NCBI GenBank assembly: GCA_905372865.1
Contig: CAJPQT010000009.1
Location: 1-64,000, forward strand
DNA length: 64,000 nucleotides
Origin: an uncultured Centipeda sp.
GTDB taxonomy: Bacteria; Bacillota; Negativicutes; Selenomonadales; Selenomonadaceae
Direction: 5' to 3'
A model generated the notes under the pieces. That model was not told the origin of the DNA. It saw only the letters and a list, made by a program, of their open reading frames with translations, and searched no databases. This document shows positions 1-8,700 of the stretch, piece after piece. The number at the start of each line of letters is the position of its first letter. The stretch's first letter is position 1. The position numbers and the translations under genes are program-made.

Positions 1-54
1 CTGTAAATCTGTCATCTTCGGATTACGATGGTTCGAATCCATCCCTGCCCACCA
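1..54 (+). tRNA. tRNA-Tyr (GTA), 3' part only
   Basis: The window opens inside a tRNA gene. These 54 bases are identical to positions 187-240 of the complete tRNA-Tyr downstream: the anticodon arm with GTA, the long variable arm, the T arm and an encoded CCA end. The 5' part lies outside the window. Confidence 0.93.
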
Positions 55-62
55 TCTTTTAT

Positions 63-138
<76 letters not shown>

Positions 139-154
139 AATTGCATAGACACAT

Positions 155-240
155 GGGTAGGTGGCCGAGTGGTTAAAGGCAACAGACTGTAAATCTGTCA
201 TCTTCGGATTACGATGGTTCGAATCCATCCCTGCCCACCA
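155..240 (+). tRNA. tRNA-Tyr (GTA)
   Basis: An 86-nt class II tRNA with a long variable arm, GTA anticodon, a 7-bp acceptor stem (GGGTAGG with CCTGCCC, one G-T pair) and encoded CCA. It is the second Tyr copy in the cluster; its last 54 bases match the partial copy at the window edge exactly. Confidence 0.96.
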
Positions 241-242
241 CC

Positions 243-319
243 GGCGGCATAGCTCAGTTGGCTAGAGCATGCGGTTCATACCCGCAGTGTCCGGAGTTCA
301 AATCTCTGTGCCGCCACCA
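243..319 (+). tRNA. tRNA-Met (CAT), elongator
   Basis: A 77-nt cloverleaf with a fully paired acceptor stem (GGCGGCA with TGCCGCC), CAT anticodon and encoded CCA. Unlike the copy at 63-138 it lacks the initiator mismatch. The body resembles Firmicutes elongator tRNA-Met more than the lysidine-modified tRNA-Ile(CAT), although that reading is not excluded. Confidence 0.92.
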
Positions 320-330
320 TTTTGGCTTTT

Positions 331-354
331 ACCCCCGCTTCGGGGGTTCTTTTA
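331..354 (+). terminator. Rho-independent terminator of the tRNA cluster
   Basis: A 7-bp G+C-rich stem (ACCCCCG at 331-337 with CGGGGGT at 341-347) and a 3-nt loop, followed by TTCTTTT. It closes the tRNA transcript before the rpmG promoter. Confidence 0.88.
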
Positions 355-384
355 TGCTTCATTTGAGAAAATGCGCTGCATACG

Positions 385-413
385 TTGACAGCATTTTCCA
401 AGTATGATAAATT
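385..413 (+). promoter_or_regulatory. Probable sigma-A promoter for rpmG-secE-nusG
   Basis: A consensus -35 box TTGACA (385-390) lies 17 nt before TAAATT (408-413, four of six bases of the -10 consensus). TATGAT at 403-408 looks better as a -10 but is only 12 nt from the -35 box. The position between the tRNA terminator and rpmG suits a promoter. Confidence 0.55.
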
Positions 414-457
414 GGTAAGAGTGATTTCACAACAACTAACGAGGAGAGTGGATATTC

Positions 458-607
458 ATGCGCAACAACATTACGCTTGAGTGCACGGAGTGCCATAGCC
501 GCAACTATCGCACGAACAAGAACAAGAAGAACAATCCGGATCGTCTTGAGTTCAGCAAGTACTGCAAGTTCTGCCGCAAGCACACGCCGCACAAAGAGAC
601 GAAGTAA
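458..607 (+). CDS. rpmG: 50S ribosomal protein L33
   Basis: A 49-residue, very basic protein of the large ribosomal subunit. It begins MRNNITLECTEC and has two CxxC pairs (CTEC near residues 9-12 and CKFC near 36-39), the zinc-ribbon form of L33. Length is normal. An RBS GAGGAGAG (441-448) precedes the ATG. It stands just before secE and nusG, the usual neighbours in Firmicutes. Confidence 0.95.
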   Translation: MRNNITLECTECHSRNYRTNKNKKNNPDRLEFSKYCKFCRKHTPHKETK

Positions 608-619
608 GCGCTCTCTGCC

Positions 620-805
620 ATGGGAAAAATAGTCAAATTCCTGCGTGAAGTTGTCGCAGAGATGAAGAAGGTCTCGTGGTCGACGAAGAAGGAGCTCGTC
701 ACCTATACAGGTGTCGTCGGCATCGCTATCGTTGTTGTCTGCGCGTTGATCTGGATCTGTGACACGATTTTTGCGCGTGTCTTTCAGGTCATACTGCATT
801 ACTAG
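620..805 (+). CDS. secE: Preprotein translocase subunit SecE
   Basis: A 61-residue single-span membrane protein that clamps SecY in the Sec translocon. The N-terminal amphipathic helix (KIVKFLREVVAEMKKVSW) and the conserved KKVSWSTKKEL segment are followed by one transmembrane helix at about residues 31-50. This is the short, one-helix SecE of most bacteria. It starts 12 nt after rpmG and is followed 14 nt later by nusG, the classical secE-nusG pair. Confidence 0.95.
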   Translation: MGKIVKFLREVVAEMKKVSWSTKKELVTYTGVVGIAIVVVCALIWICDTIFARVFQVILHY

Positions 806-819
806 ACCGGGAGAGCAAT

Positions 820-1371
820 ATGGCAGATAAGGAAGAACTCTATCTCAGACAGGCGAACCCGCACCGCGCATGGTATGTCATCCACACCTATTCGGGCTAT
901 GAGAACAAGGTTAAGGCGAACCTTGAGCGGCTCATGCACTCAGCGAGCATGAGCGAGATGATCTTTAATGTCGTCGTTCCCGTTGAGAATGAGATCGAAA
1001 TGAAGGATGGCAAGGAAAAGGTCGTCCCGCGCAAGGTATTTCCCGGCTATGTTCTCGTTGACATGATCGTCGATGAGCACTCGTGGTACGTCGTTCGCAA
1101 TACGACGGGTGTTACGGGATTTGTCGGCTCGGAGAAGCATCCGATCCCGCTGACGGCGGAGGAGGCGGAGCGCATCCTTTCGGGGACGGTCGGCGGTGCG
1201 CCGACGCGCCGTACGAAGGTGAACGTCGGGGATACCGTGCGCATCACCTCGGGCGCATTCGAGGACTATGCGGGCAAGATCACATCGATTGATATGTCAA
1301 GCATGGGCGTGAAGGTCGATGTGGATGGGAAGTCGCTGGATGTCAAGATTGATCAGGTCGAGCTGATCTGA
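820..1371 (+). CDS. nusG: Transcription termination/antitermination protein NusG
   Basis: A 183-residue elongation factor that binds RNA polymerase and couples it to Rho or the ribosome. The NGN domain begins with the WYVIHTYSGYENKV motif (about residues 18-31) and includes PGYVLV (about 74-79). The C-terminal KOW domain starts near residue 127 (VGDTVRITSGAFEDYAG). An RBS GGGAG precedes the ATG at 820. Length is typical. Confidence 0.97.
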   Translation: MADKEELYLRQANPHRAWYVIHTYSGYENKVKANLERLMHSASMSEMIFNVVVPVENEIEMKDGKEKVVPRKVFPGYVLVDMIVDEHSWYVVRNTTGVTGFVGSEKHPIPLTAEEAERILSGTVGGAPTRRTKVNVGDTVRITSGAFEDYAGKITSIDMSSMGVKVDVDGKSLDVKIDQVELI

Positions 1372-1411
1372 TCCCCTACATAAATACGCATCGAAAGGAG
1401 GTGATGTGTCG

Positions 1412-1837
1412 ATGGCAAAGAAGGTTGCGCGTGTCGTAAAGCTGCAGGTTCCTGCGGGCAAGGCGACACCGGCTCCTCCGGTAGGACCTGCGCTTGGTCA
1501 GGCGGGCGTGAACATCATGGCGTTCGTCAAGGACTTCAATGAGCGTACGGCAAAGCAGGCGGGGCTCATCATTCCGGTTGAGATCACGGTTTTTGAGGAT
1601 CGCTCCTTTACCTTTATTACGAAGACCCCTCCTGCAGCAGTTCTGCTGAAGAAGGCGGCGGGCATTGAGAAGGCATCGGGCGAGCCGAACAAGACGAAGG
1701 TCGCGAAGCTCCCGCGCGCAAAGGCGCGCGAGATCGCTGAGTCCAAGATGCCGGATCTGAACGCTGCGTCGATTGAGGCGGCGACATCCATGATCGAGGG
1801 CACTGCCCGCAGCATGGGAATCGAGATCACAGACTAA
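1412..1837 (+). CDS. rplK: 50S ribosomal protein L11
   Basis: A 141-residue protein of the GTPase-associated centre of the large subunit. The N-terminal domain has the PAGKATPAPPVGPALGQAG motif; the C-terminal domain binds 23S rRNA. I chose ATG 1412 because AAAGGAGG (1395-1402) lies 9 nt upstream. An in-frame GTG at 1406 would leave too little space for that RBS. Confidence 0.97.
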   Translation: MAKKVARVVKLQVPAGKATPAPPVGPALGQAGVNIMAFVKDFNERTAKQAGLIIPVEITVFEDRSFTFITKTPPAAVLLKKAAGIEKASGEPNKTKVAKLPRAKAREIAESKMPDLNAASIEAATSMIEGTARSMGIEITD

Positions 1838-1893
1838 CACCTGTGATGAAGTGGAAGGGCGTATGCCCGCTATGACCACGAAGGGAGATATTC

Positions 1894-2577
1894 ATGGCAA
1901 AGTTTGGTAAGAAATACCAAGACGCTGCGAAGCTCATCGAGAGCGGCAAGCTCTATGCTTCGCAGGAGGCGATGGAGCTCGTAAAGAAGACGGCAACGGC
2001 CAAATTCGACGAGACCATCGAACTGCACGTGCGCCTCGGTGTCGATCCGAAGTATGCGGATCAGCAGGTGCGCGGTGCGCTTGTCCTGCCGAACGGCACG
2101 GGCAAGACCCAGCGCGTTCTCGTCTTCGCCAAGGGCGAAAAGGTTGCAGAGGCGGAGGCCGCCGGTGCGGACTTCGTTGGCTCGGATGAGATCGTGCAGA
2201 AGATCCAGGGCGGCTGGCTCGACTTCGATGTCGCCGTCGCAACGCCCGACATGATGGGCACGGTCGGCCGCCTCGGCAAGGTGCTTGGTCCCCGCGGACT
2301 CATGCCGAACCCGAAGCTCGGTACGGTCACGATGGATCTGAAGAAGGCGATTGGCGAGATCAAGGCAGGACAGGTGGAGTACCGCACGGACAAGGCGGGC
2401 AACATCCATGTCCCCATCGGCAAGGCGTCGTTTGACGCGGATAAGCTCCGCGAGAACTACCAGGCAGTCATCGACACGCTCATCCGTGTGAAGCCGGCAG
2501 CGGCAAAGGGGCAGTACATCCGCTCCATCACGGTTGTGGCGACGATGGGACCTGCCGTCCCCGTTGCGCTCAGCTAA
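1894..2577 (+). CDS. rplA: 50S ribosomal protein L1
   Basis: A 227-residue large-subunit protein of the L1 stalk, and in many bacteria the translational repressor of the rplK-rplA mRNA. It begins MAKFGKKYQDAAKLI and carries the conserved PRGLMPNPKLGTVT segment in the middle. RBS GGGAG lies just upstream. It follows rplK by 56 nt and precedes the L10 leader. Confidence 0.97.
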   Translation: MAKFGKKYQDAAKLIESGKLYASQEAMELVKKTATAKFDETIELHVRLGVDPKYADQQVRGALVLPNGTGKTQRVLVFAKGEKVAEAEAAGADFVGSDEIVQKIQGGWLDFDVAVATPDMMGTVGRLGKVLGPRGLMPNPKLGTVTMDLKKAIGEIKAGQVEYRTDKAGNIHVPIGKASFDADKLRENYQAVIDTLIRVKPAAAKGQYIRSITVVATMGPAVPVALS

Positions 2578-2593
2578 TCAGCGCATACGGAAT

Positions 2594-2712
2594 TTCCCCG
2601 GGCTGTAGACAGCAGGTTTGCGAAAGCATCTAACGACAATGTCGCCTGCCGAGGCCGGACGTGAATTTGAACATTCATCTCCGGCAGTAGAGCAGCCGGA
2701 GATTTTTTGTGC
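2594..2712 (+). ncRNA. Ribosomal protein L10 leader with attenuator
   Basis: The rplA-rplJ spacer contains the L10-leader signature: CTGTAGACAGCAGG, a kink-turn-like internal region, and TGTCGCCTGCCGAGGCCGG as the pairing strand. An intrinsic terminator follows (see 2678-2708). In this family, excess L10(L12)4 binds the leader and stabilises the terminator, so rplJ-rplL is autoregulated. The mechanism is taken from the family. Confidence 0.88.
2678..2708 (+). terminator. Attenuator terminator of the L10 leader
   Basis: An 8-bp perfect stem (TCTCCGGC 2678-2685 with GCCGGAGA 2695-2702), a 9-nt loop and a run of six T. It sits between the L10-binding structure and rplJ, so it acts inside the operon. 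Confidence 0.88.
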
Positions 2713-2877
2713 GAAAGCACCAACACAGGAAAGTGCTCAGATCGGTGTGGATTTTTGTTTGAGCAAGGAGGAACACCGGACGCGCAGTTAAGACCTGCGT
2801 GGAGGATATTCAGGCCCTGTGAGAACGGAAGGACGTACCAAGATGAGTACTTCGTACGAAAGGAGGGAAATTAGTTC
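2709..2877 (+). other. Long untranslated stretch between attenuator and rplJ
   Basis: About 165 nt without a credible gene. It contains a GTGC-GAAA-GCAC tetraloop hairpin (2709-2720), a possible stem around CGCGCAG/CTGCGT (2780-2800) and a strong RBS AAAGGAGG before the rplJ start. No further T-run terminator is visible. Confidence 0.5.
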
Positions 2878-3414
2878 ATGGCAGATCATAAGAAAGAAGT
2901 CATCGTCGAGAAGCTGAAAGAGCAGCTCGCCTCGGCGAAGGGCTCGGTCTTTACCACCTACAAGGGACTTACGGTCGCACAGGATACAGAGCTGCGCCGC
3001 GAGCTGCGTGCCGCAGGTGTTACCTATCACGTTGTAAAGAACACGATGGTGCGCCGTGCGGCCGATGCACTCGGTCTGGAGGGGCTTGACCCGCACCTTG
3101 AGGGCACGACGGCATTTGCGTTCTCGGCTGAGGATGCAGTTGCACCTGCGAAGGTTATCTGTGACTACATCAAGAAAAACAAGCTCGACGACAAGGGAAT
3201 CCTGTCCGTCAAGGTCGGTACCGTTGAGGGCAAGGTGATCGAGGCGAACGAGGTGCAGGCGCTTGCGTCGCTCCCGTCGCGCGAAGAGCTTATCGCAAAG
3301 CTCATGGGCAGCATGAATGCGCCGATCTCGAACACGGTGAACGTGCTTCAGGGCGTTATCCGCAATGCCGTCTATGTGCTTGATGCAGTGCGTGCGCAGA
3401 AAGCGTCCGCATAA
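2878..3414 (+). CDS. rplJ: 50S ribosomal protein L10
   Basis: A 178-residue protein that anchors the L7/L12 stalk to 23S rRNA. The N-terminal RNA-binding domain has the family segments KGSVFTTYKGLTVAQ and YHVVKNTMVRRAAD. The C-terminal helix that binds L7/L12 dimers ends VLDAVRAQKASA. The ATG follows RBS AAAGGAGG. It is translated from the mRNA that carries the L10 leader. Confidence 0.97.
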   Translation: MADHKKEVIVEKLKEQLASAKGSVFTTYKGLTVAQDTELRRELRAAGVTYHVVKNTMVRRAADALGLEGLDPHLEGTTAFAFSAEDAVAPAKVICDYIKKNKLDDKGILSVKVGTVEGKVIEANEVQALASLPSREELIAKLMGSMNAPISNTVNVLQGVIRNAVYVLDAVRAQKASA

Positions 3415-3453
3415 GAAAATAAATAAGAAATTACATTTTTTTGGAGGTATATC

Positions 3454-3828
3454 ATGAACAAGGATCAGATTCTGGAAGCCATTGAGAACATGACTGTTCT
3501 CGAACTCTCCGAGCTCGTCAAGGCGATGGAAGAGAAGTTTGGTGTCAGCGCTGCTGCACCGGTTGCTGTTGCTGCGGTCGGCGGTGCTGCTCCGGCTGCT
3601 GCGGGCGGTGAGGAGAAGACGGAGTTCACGGTCGTTCTCGCATCTGCAGGCGACAAGAAGATCAACGTCATCAAGGCTGTCCGTGAGGCAACGGGTCTCG
3701 GCCTGAAGGAAGCGAAGGAGCTCGTTGACGGCGCACCGAAGCCGGTCAAGGAGAACGTCGGCAAGGCTGAGGCTGAGGAGCTCAAGGGCAAGCTCGAAGA
3801 GGCCGGCGCAACGGTCGAGCTGAAGTAA
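3454..3828 (+). CDS. rplL: 50S ribosomal protein L7/L12
   Basis: A 124-residue stalk protein that recruits translation GTPases. The N-terminal dimerisation helices (residues 1-35) are followed by an Ala/Gly-rich hinge (about 37-53) and the C-terminal factor-binding domain, with the typical GDKKINVIKAVREATGLGL segment and LKEAKELVDGAP. RBS TGGAGG precedes the ATG. A terminator follows 30 nt later, and rpoB, the usual next gene in bacteria, is absent. Confidence 0.97.
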   Translation: MNKDQILEAIENMTVLELSELVKAMEEKFGVSAAAPVAVAAVGGAAPAAAGGEEKTEFTVVLASAGDKKINVIKAVREATGLGLKEAKELVDGAPKPVKENVGKAEAEELKGKLEEAGATVELK

Positions 3829-3859
3829 TTCAGACGAAACTGAGAAACTGATTTGGAGA

Positions 3860-3893
3860 AACCGCTTTCCCATGTGGGGAGGCGGTTTTTCTT
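3860..3893 (+). terminator. Terminator after rplL
   Basis: A 12-bp stem (3860-3871 with 3876-3887, three G-T pairs) and a 4-nt ATGT loop, followed by a T-rich tail. It ends the ribosomal operon and separates it from the two-partner secretion locus. The rest of the gap, to 4056, is A+T-rich and holds no gene or clear promoter that I can defend. Confidence 0.88.
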
Positions 3894-4056
3894 TGCGGTG
3901 AATGAGGAAGCACACAGTACATTAGAATTGTGAAATCCATCCAAAAGTAACAAATGAATCTAGGAACAAAGTCGTTTATATGTTAAGATAGGGACAAGGA
4001 TAAACGATAATGATATTGAAGTAATAGTAAAGGTAAAAGGATGTGTGGAGGATCGG

Positions 4057-5697
4057 ATGCAGATGAATCAATATAAGGTGGGAAGAAAAACGGGCGTGCA
4101 GCGTGTCGAAGGACATACGGCGCGCTTCTTTCTTGTTTCCTGTATGGCGATGTCCGTCTGTGCATCTCCTGCCTTTGCAGCAGAGCCGACCGTGACCGCA
4201 GAGCAGCGTATCTGGGTTGCGCGCTATACGTTCTCGGGGGAGAATCCCGTGACAGAGGCGGAGCTTGCGGATGTGCTTGCGGCGCATAGGCATAAGGATG
4301 CGACACTCACGGAACTCGAGGCGCAGGCAGAGGAGGTTACGAAATACCTCCGTTCCAAGGGATATTTTGTTGCCTTTGCCTATCTCGCACCACAGAACTT
4401 CAAGGATGGTGTGGTGAACTTCACCATTGTACCGGGACACTACGATCAGATCATTGTGAACAACGAGTCCTACCTCAAGGAGGAGGCAATCCGACGCGAG
4501 ATCGGTATTTCTTCCGGTGAGCTTGTGAAAAAAAGTACGCTCAATCGAGGTGTCTGGCTGACAAACGATCTCTCACGCGTGGAGGCAAATACGCAGCTGA
4601 AGGCAGGCAGCCGGCAGGGGACGACGGATCTTGTCGTCAATGTCAAGAACAAGGGACACCGTACATGGGGCTATGTCGGTGTTGATAACGGCGGCTACCG
4701 CTATACGGGACGCTATCAGTACAGTGCATTCGTCAACTATGCCAGTCCCGCGCGTGAGGGCGATCTGCTCTCTGTCGGCGGCGTTCTGTCGAACGGCGGT
4801 ATGTGGTCGGGCTCGGCCTCCTACACAACACCGATTGCCAAGCAGGGCGAGCGTGTCGGTGTGAGTTATGCACGCTCGCATTACACGCTCGGCGGCACAT
4901 TCTCGGCACTTGACTACACGGGCACGGCAGAGACGGTGAGCGTTCACTGGCAGCACAATTTCAAACGCGGCCGTGATGTAAACATCTACGGAACCGTTCG
5001 TCTCGATCTCAAAAGTCTCGAAGATGAGGCAAAGGGGATGGCCTACAACAATCCAAAGAGTGCGCGCAACTGGGTGTTTGGTGTGAACGGCGACAGTTTG
5101 GATCGCTTTTGGACGGGTGGTAAAAATACGTTCGCGTTGAACTATACACACGGGGATCTCTCCATTGACGACGAGATGCAGCGTTTGTACGATGCGGCGA
5201 CGGCGCAGACGGCAGGTCAATTCGGCAAGTGGAATCTCGAGCTTACGCGGCTGCAGCACGTCAGTGAGCGCGTCTCACTCTATCTGAGCTATCAGCGGCA
5301 GTGGGCATCGAAGAATCTGGATTCGTCAGAGAAGATGTCCCTCGGTGGACCGAACGGCGTACGTGCCTATCCTGTCGGCGAGGCATCGGGGGATGACGGC
5401 TGGCGTTGGACATCGGAGCTGCGCTGGAATCTGCCGACGCGTGAGGGCGATGAAAATGTATGGAAGCTGATTGCATTCGCAGACGGCGGTCATGTGAATC
5501 TCTATCACAACAAGCTGCCGGGCTACACCGGTGTTGCAGGGCGCAGCCTTTACGGTGCGGGTGTGGGCGTGAATTGGAGCAATCAGGCAAACTGGGTGGC
5601 ACGCGCGTACTATGCATGGAAAATTGGGTCGGAGGACGCCGTTTCGGATACGGATCGCAATGGGCGTTTCTGGCTTCAGATTTATAAATTCTTCTGA
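4057..5697 (+). CDS. Two-partner secretion outer-membrane transporter, TpsB (ShlB/FhaC family)
   Basis: A 546-residue protein expected to form the outer-membrane pore that exports the adjacent TpsA. A signal peptide (about residues 1-41, ending SPAFA) is followed by an ShlB-type POTRA region (about 65-200; includes VTKYLRSKGYFVAFAYL and VPGHYD). A beta-barrel follows, with alternating aromatic and polar strands and a terminal phenylalanine (QIYKFF), a feature of outer-membrane barrels. The LGGPNGVRAYPVGEASGDDG segment corresponds to the conserved VRGY loop motif that enters the pore. I chose ATG 4057 because GGAGG (4047-4051) lies 5 nt upstream; GTG 4045 and ATG 4063 are alternatives. tpsA begins 48 nt downstream. 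Confidence 0.9.
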   Translation: MQMNQYKVGRKTGVQRVEGHTARFFLVSCMAMSVCASPAFAAEPTVTAEQRIWVARYTFSGENPVTEAELADVLAAHRHKDATLTELEAQAEEVTKYLRSKGYFVAFAYLAPQNFKDGVVNFTIVPGHYDQIIVNNESYLKEEAIRREIGISSGELVKKSTLNRGVWLTNDLSRVEANTQLKAGSRQGTTDLVVNVKNKGHRTWGYVGVDNGGYRYTGRYQYSAFVNYASPAREGDLLSVGGVLSNGGMWSGSASYTTPIAKQGERVGVSYARSHYTLGGTFSALDYTGTAETVSVHWQHNFKRGRDVNIYGTVRLDLKSLEDEAKGMAYNNPKSARNWVFGVNGDSLDRFWTGGKNTFALNYTHGDLSIDDEMQRLYDAATAQTAGQFGKWNLELTRLQHVSERVSLYLSYQRQWASKNLDSSEKMSLGGPNGVRAYPVGEASGDDGWRWTSELRWNLPTREGDENVWKLIAFADGGHVNLYHNKLPGYTGVAGRSLYGAGVGVNWSNQANWVARAYYAWKIGSEDAVSDTDRNGRFWLQIYKFF

Positions 5698-5745
5698 TTT
5701 GATTGGACTATCACTACTGTGTTTTGATTGAAGGGGTATATCAAT

Positions 5746-8700
5746 ATGAGCATGATGAGAAAGCAGCGGCGTGGACAGATGCGACGCAGTCTGCGCAGCG
5801 GTATCGGCATCCTGGCAGCGGGTGCGATGATGATGGGCGGCATGCATCACGCGATGGCACTGCCGCAGGGCGGACAGGTTGCGGCAGGTGCGGCAGACAT
5901 TGCCGCATCGCAGGCGGAGATGGCGATTCATCAGGCAACGCAGAATGCCGTCATCAACTGGAACTCGTTCAACATCGGCGCGGGCGAGCGCGTCAATATC
6001 TATCAGCCAAATGCCCAGGCGGCTCTGCTGAACCGTGTGCTCGGGGGAAATCCCTCCGAGATCTTCGGCACGCTCTCGGCGAACGGCCGCGTCTTCCTCG
6101 TCAACCCTGCGGGGGTACTCTTTGCGCCCGGCGCACAGGTGGATGCGGGCTCGATTCTCGCCTCGACGATGAACATTACGAATGCGGACTTTATGGCGGG
6201 AAAATACGCCTTTGTCGGCACGCCGTCCGATGGGAAAATCATCAACCGTGCCTCTCTCCTTGCGAAAAATGAGGGGACGGTCGCCCTGCTCGGCAAGGAT
6301 GTCGTGAACGAGGGCGTTATTGTTGCGAAGAAGGGCGCAGCGGTACTCGCGGCGGGCGAAGCCGTGTCGCTTGACTTTAACGGCGACGGCAAGGTCTCGG
6401 TCGTCCCGACGAAGGCGGCGATGGAGCAGGCAGTCACGAACAAAGGTCTCGTCGAAGCAGACGGAGGCCTCGTTTTCATGTCCGCAGCGACGGGCGATGC
6501 GCTGACGCGCTCGGCGGTCAATCAGGAGGGCATCGTGCGTGCCGCGAGCCTTGACGGCAAGGCGGGCGCGATCCGCATGACGGCGAACGACGTGCGCCTT
6601 GCGGCGGGCAGCGTGACGGATGTGAGCGGCGCGAAAGCCGGCACGGTTGAGATCGGCGGCGGCTGGCAGGGCACGGGCGATCTCTCGCACGCCGAGAATG
6701 TCACGGTCGAGCGCGGTGCGGCTGTGCGTGCAGATGCGACGGCAGACGGCGGCGCGGGCGGCACGGTCGCCGTCTGGTCGGACGGTATGACGAAGTTCGC
6801 GGGCGAGATCACGGCACGCGGCAAAGGCACGGGCGCGGGAGGTGCGGTCGAGACCTCGGGTGCACAGGTGCAGATCACGGGTGCAGTCAACGCTTCGTCC
6901 GAAATGGGCAAGGCGGGCGAATGGCTGATCGATCCCGGTGATATCGAGGTCAAGACGCGTGCGGTGGGCGATCCCGAAGCCGGCTCTCAGGCGGACGTGC
7001 AGACCGTCACCAACTCGCTGAACGGCGGCACATCCGTCAGCATCCAGACGGCGAACCTTACGGGGCCGAATGACAACTCCATTACCGTATCGGATGCCAT
7101 CAACAAGACGGCGGGCGGCGACGCGACCCTTTCGCTCAAGGCAACGGGCAGCATAAACATCAACGCCGACATCACGTCGACGGCGGGGAAGCTGAATGTG
7201 GACATCACCTCCGATACGAATCATCGTGCGGGCGGCAGCGTCAGCGTCGCGAGCGGAAAGAACATCAAGACGCTCGGCGGCAATGTCAAGATCGGCGGCG
7301 GCCTCGTTGAGAATGGCATCGGCTTTGCGAACTCGCAGAGCGCGGGCGAAGCGGGCATCACGCTCAACAATGCTGTGATCGATACCACGGACGGCATGAC
7401 CGCGAGCGGCAATGTCGAACTTGCGGGAAGCACGACGGCGAGCGCGGCGGGCATATCACTCGTGGGCACGACGATCACGGCGGGCGCGGGCAAGGTCACG
7501 CTCATCGGCAACTCTACGGGCGGCGGCAAGGGCATCGCTCTCGGCGGAAACATCACGACGCGCTCGGTCGAACTGCGCACGGATTCCATCGATCTCTCGG
7601 GCACGATCACGGGCGACGGTGATCCCGCAGGCACGGCAAAGGTCTGGACACTCTCGGACGGCAAGACCGTCAATTTTGGCACAGGTACGGGTGGACTTGA
7701 CCTCGCGGGCAATACGTTCACAAGCACGGGCAAGATTCGAAACTTCAAGAAGAATACGGTCGGCGATGCCGCGAAAAAGGCGAATATCGTCGCAAACGGC
7801 GTGACGGCGGACGAAGATCTGGAAATGTATACAGGTGCAGGCACGCTGACGGTCAGCGGTGCGGTCAGTGTCGCTTCGGCGCATGCGCTGACGCTTGGCT
7901 CGAAGAATGCCATCACGGGAGCGGGTGTCATCACAACGGACGCGCTCAAGCTCGACGCAGAGGATGCAGCCGTGAATTTCACGGGCGCGAACGTTGTCAA
8001 GAAGCTCGACGGCAAGGCAAAGGGCTTGACCTTTAAGAACAGCGGCAATCTGACCGTTGGCGGTGAGACGGGGCTGACAACTGCAGCGGGTGGTGCAGAT
8101 ATTGAAGTGACGGCGGGCGATCTCACGGTCGGTACGCACGGCATGACGAACGCGGCGGGTGCGATGAAGCTCAAGGCGAGCGGCACGCTCAAGCTCGATG
8201 CGAATGCTGAGGTCAAATCGACGGGCGCGGCGGCGACATCACTCGAAGCGGCGACGGTCAATTTCGACACGGCGAGCAAGGTATCGACAGCAGGCGGTAC
8301 GATCAATGTCAAGACGGATGCGCTGACGCTTCCTTCGGGAGCACAGGGCACTCTTTCGAGTGCGAACGGCGCGGTCACGGTCGAGACGAAGACGGCGGGC
8401 AAGACGATGTCCGTCGGTTCTTCGAGTGCCGCCGATCTTGATTTGCCGAATCTTGACTTTATCAATTCGGGCACGGGTGAAATCCACCTTGGCAATGATC
8501 AGACGGGAGCTGTCGAAGTCGGTACGGCGGATGTCAAGGCACCGCTGACGGCGGAATCTGCATCGACGATTAAGTTCACGGGTGTGCTCACAAACGCAAG
8601 CGGCAAGGATACGACATTCAAGGCGAATGCCGTTGACTTTGGCGCAGGTGCAAACCTCGCGGCGAGTGCGGGCACGATGACGATGGTGACGGACGGCATT

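Noticed and set aside
2788..3915. A 375-codon minus-strand frame over rplJ and rplL
   Set aside because: It lies opposite two essential ribosomal protein genes and a terminator, with no signals of its own.
5326..7224. A 632-codon minus-strand frame across tpsB and tpsA
   Set aside because: Same antisense artefact; it spans two well supported sense genes.
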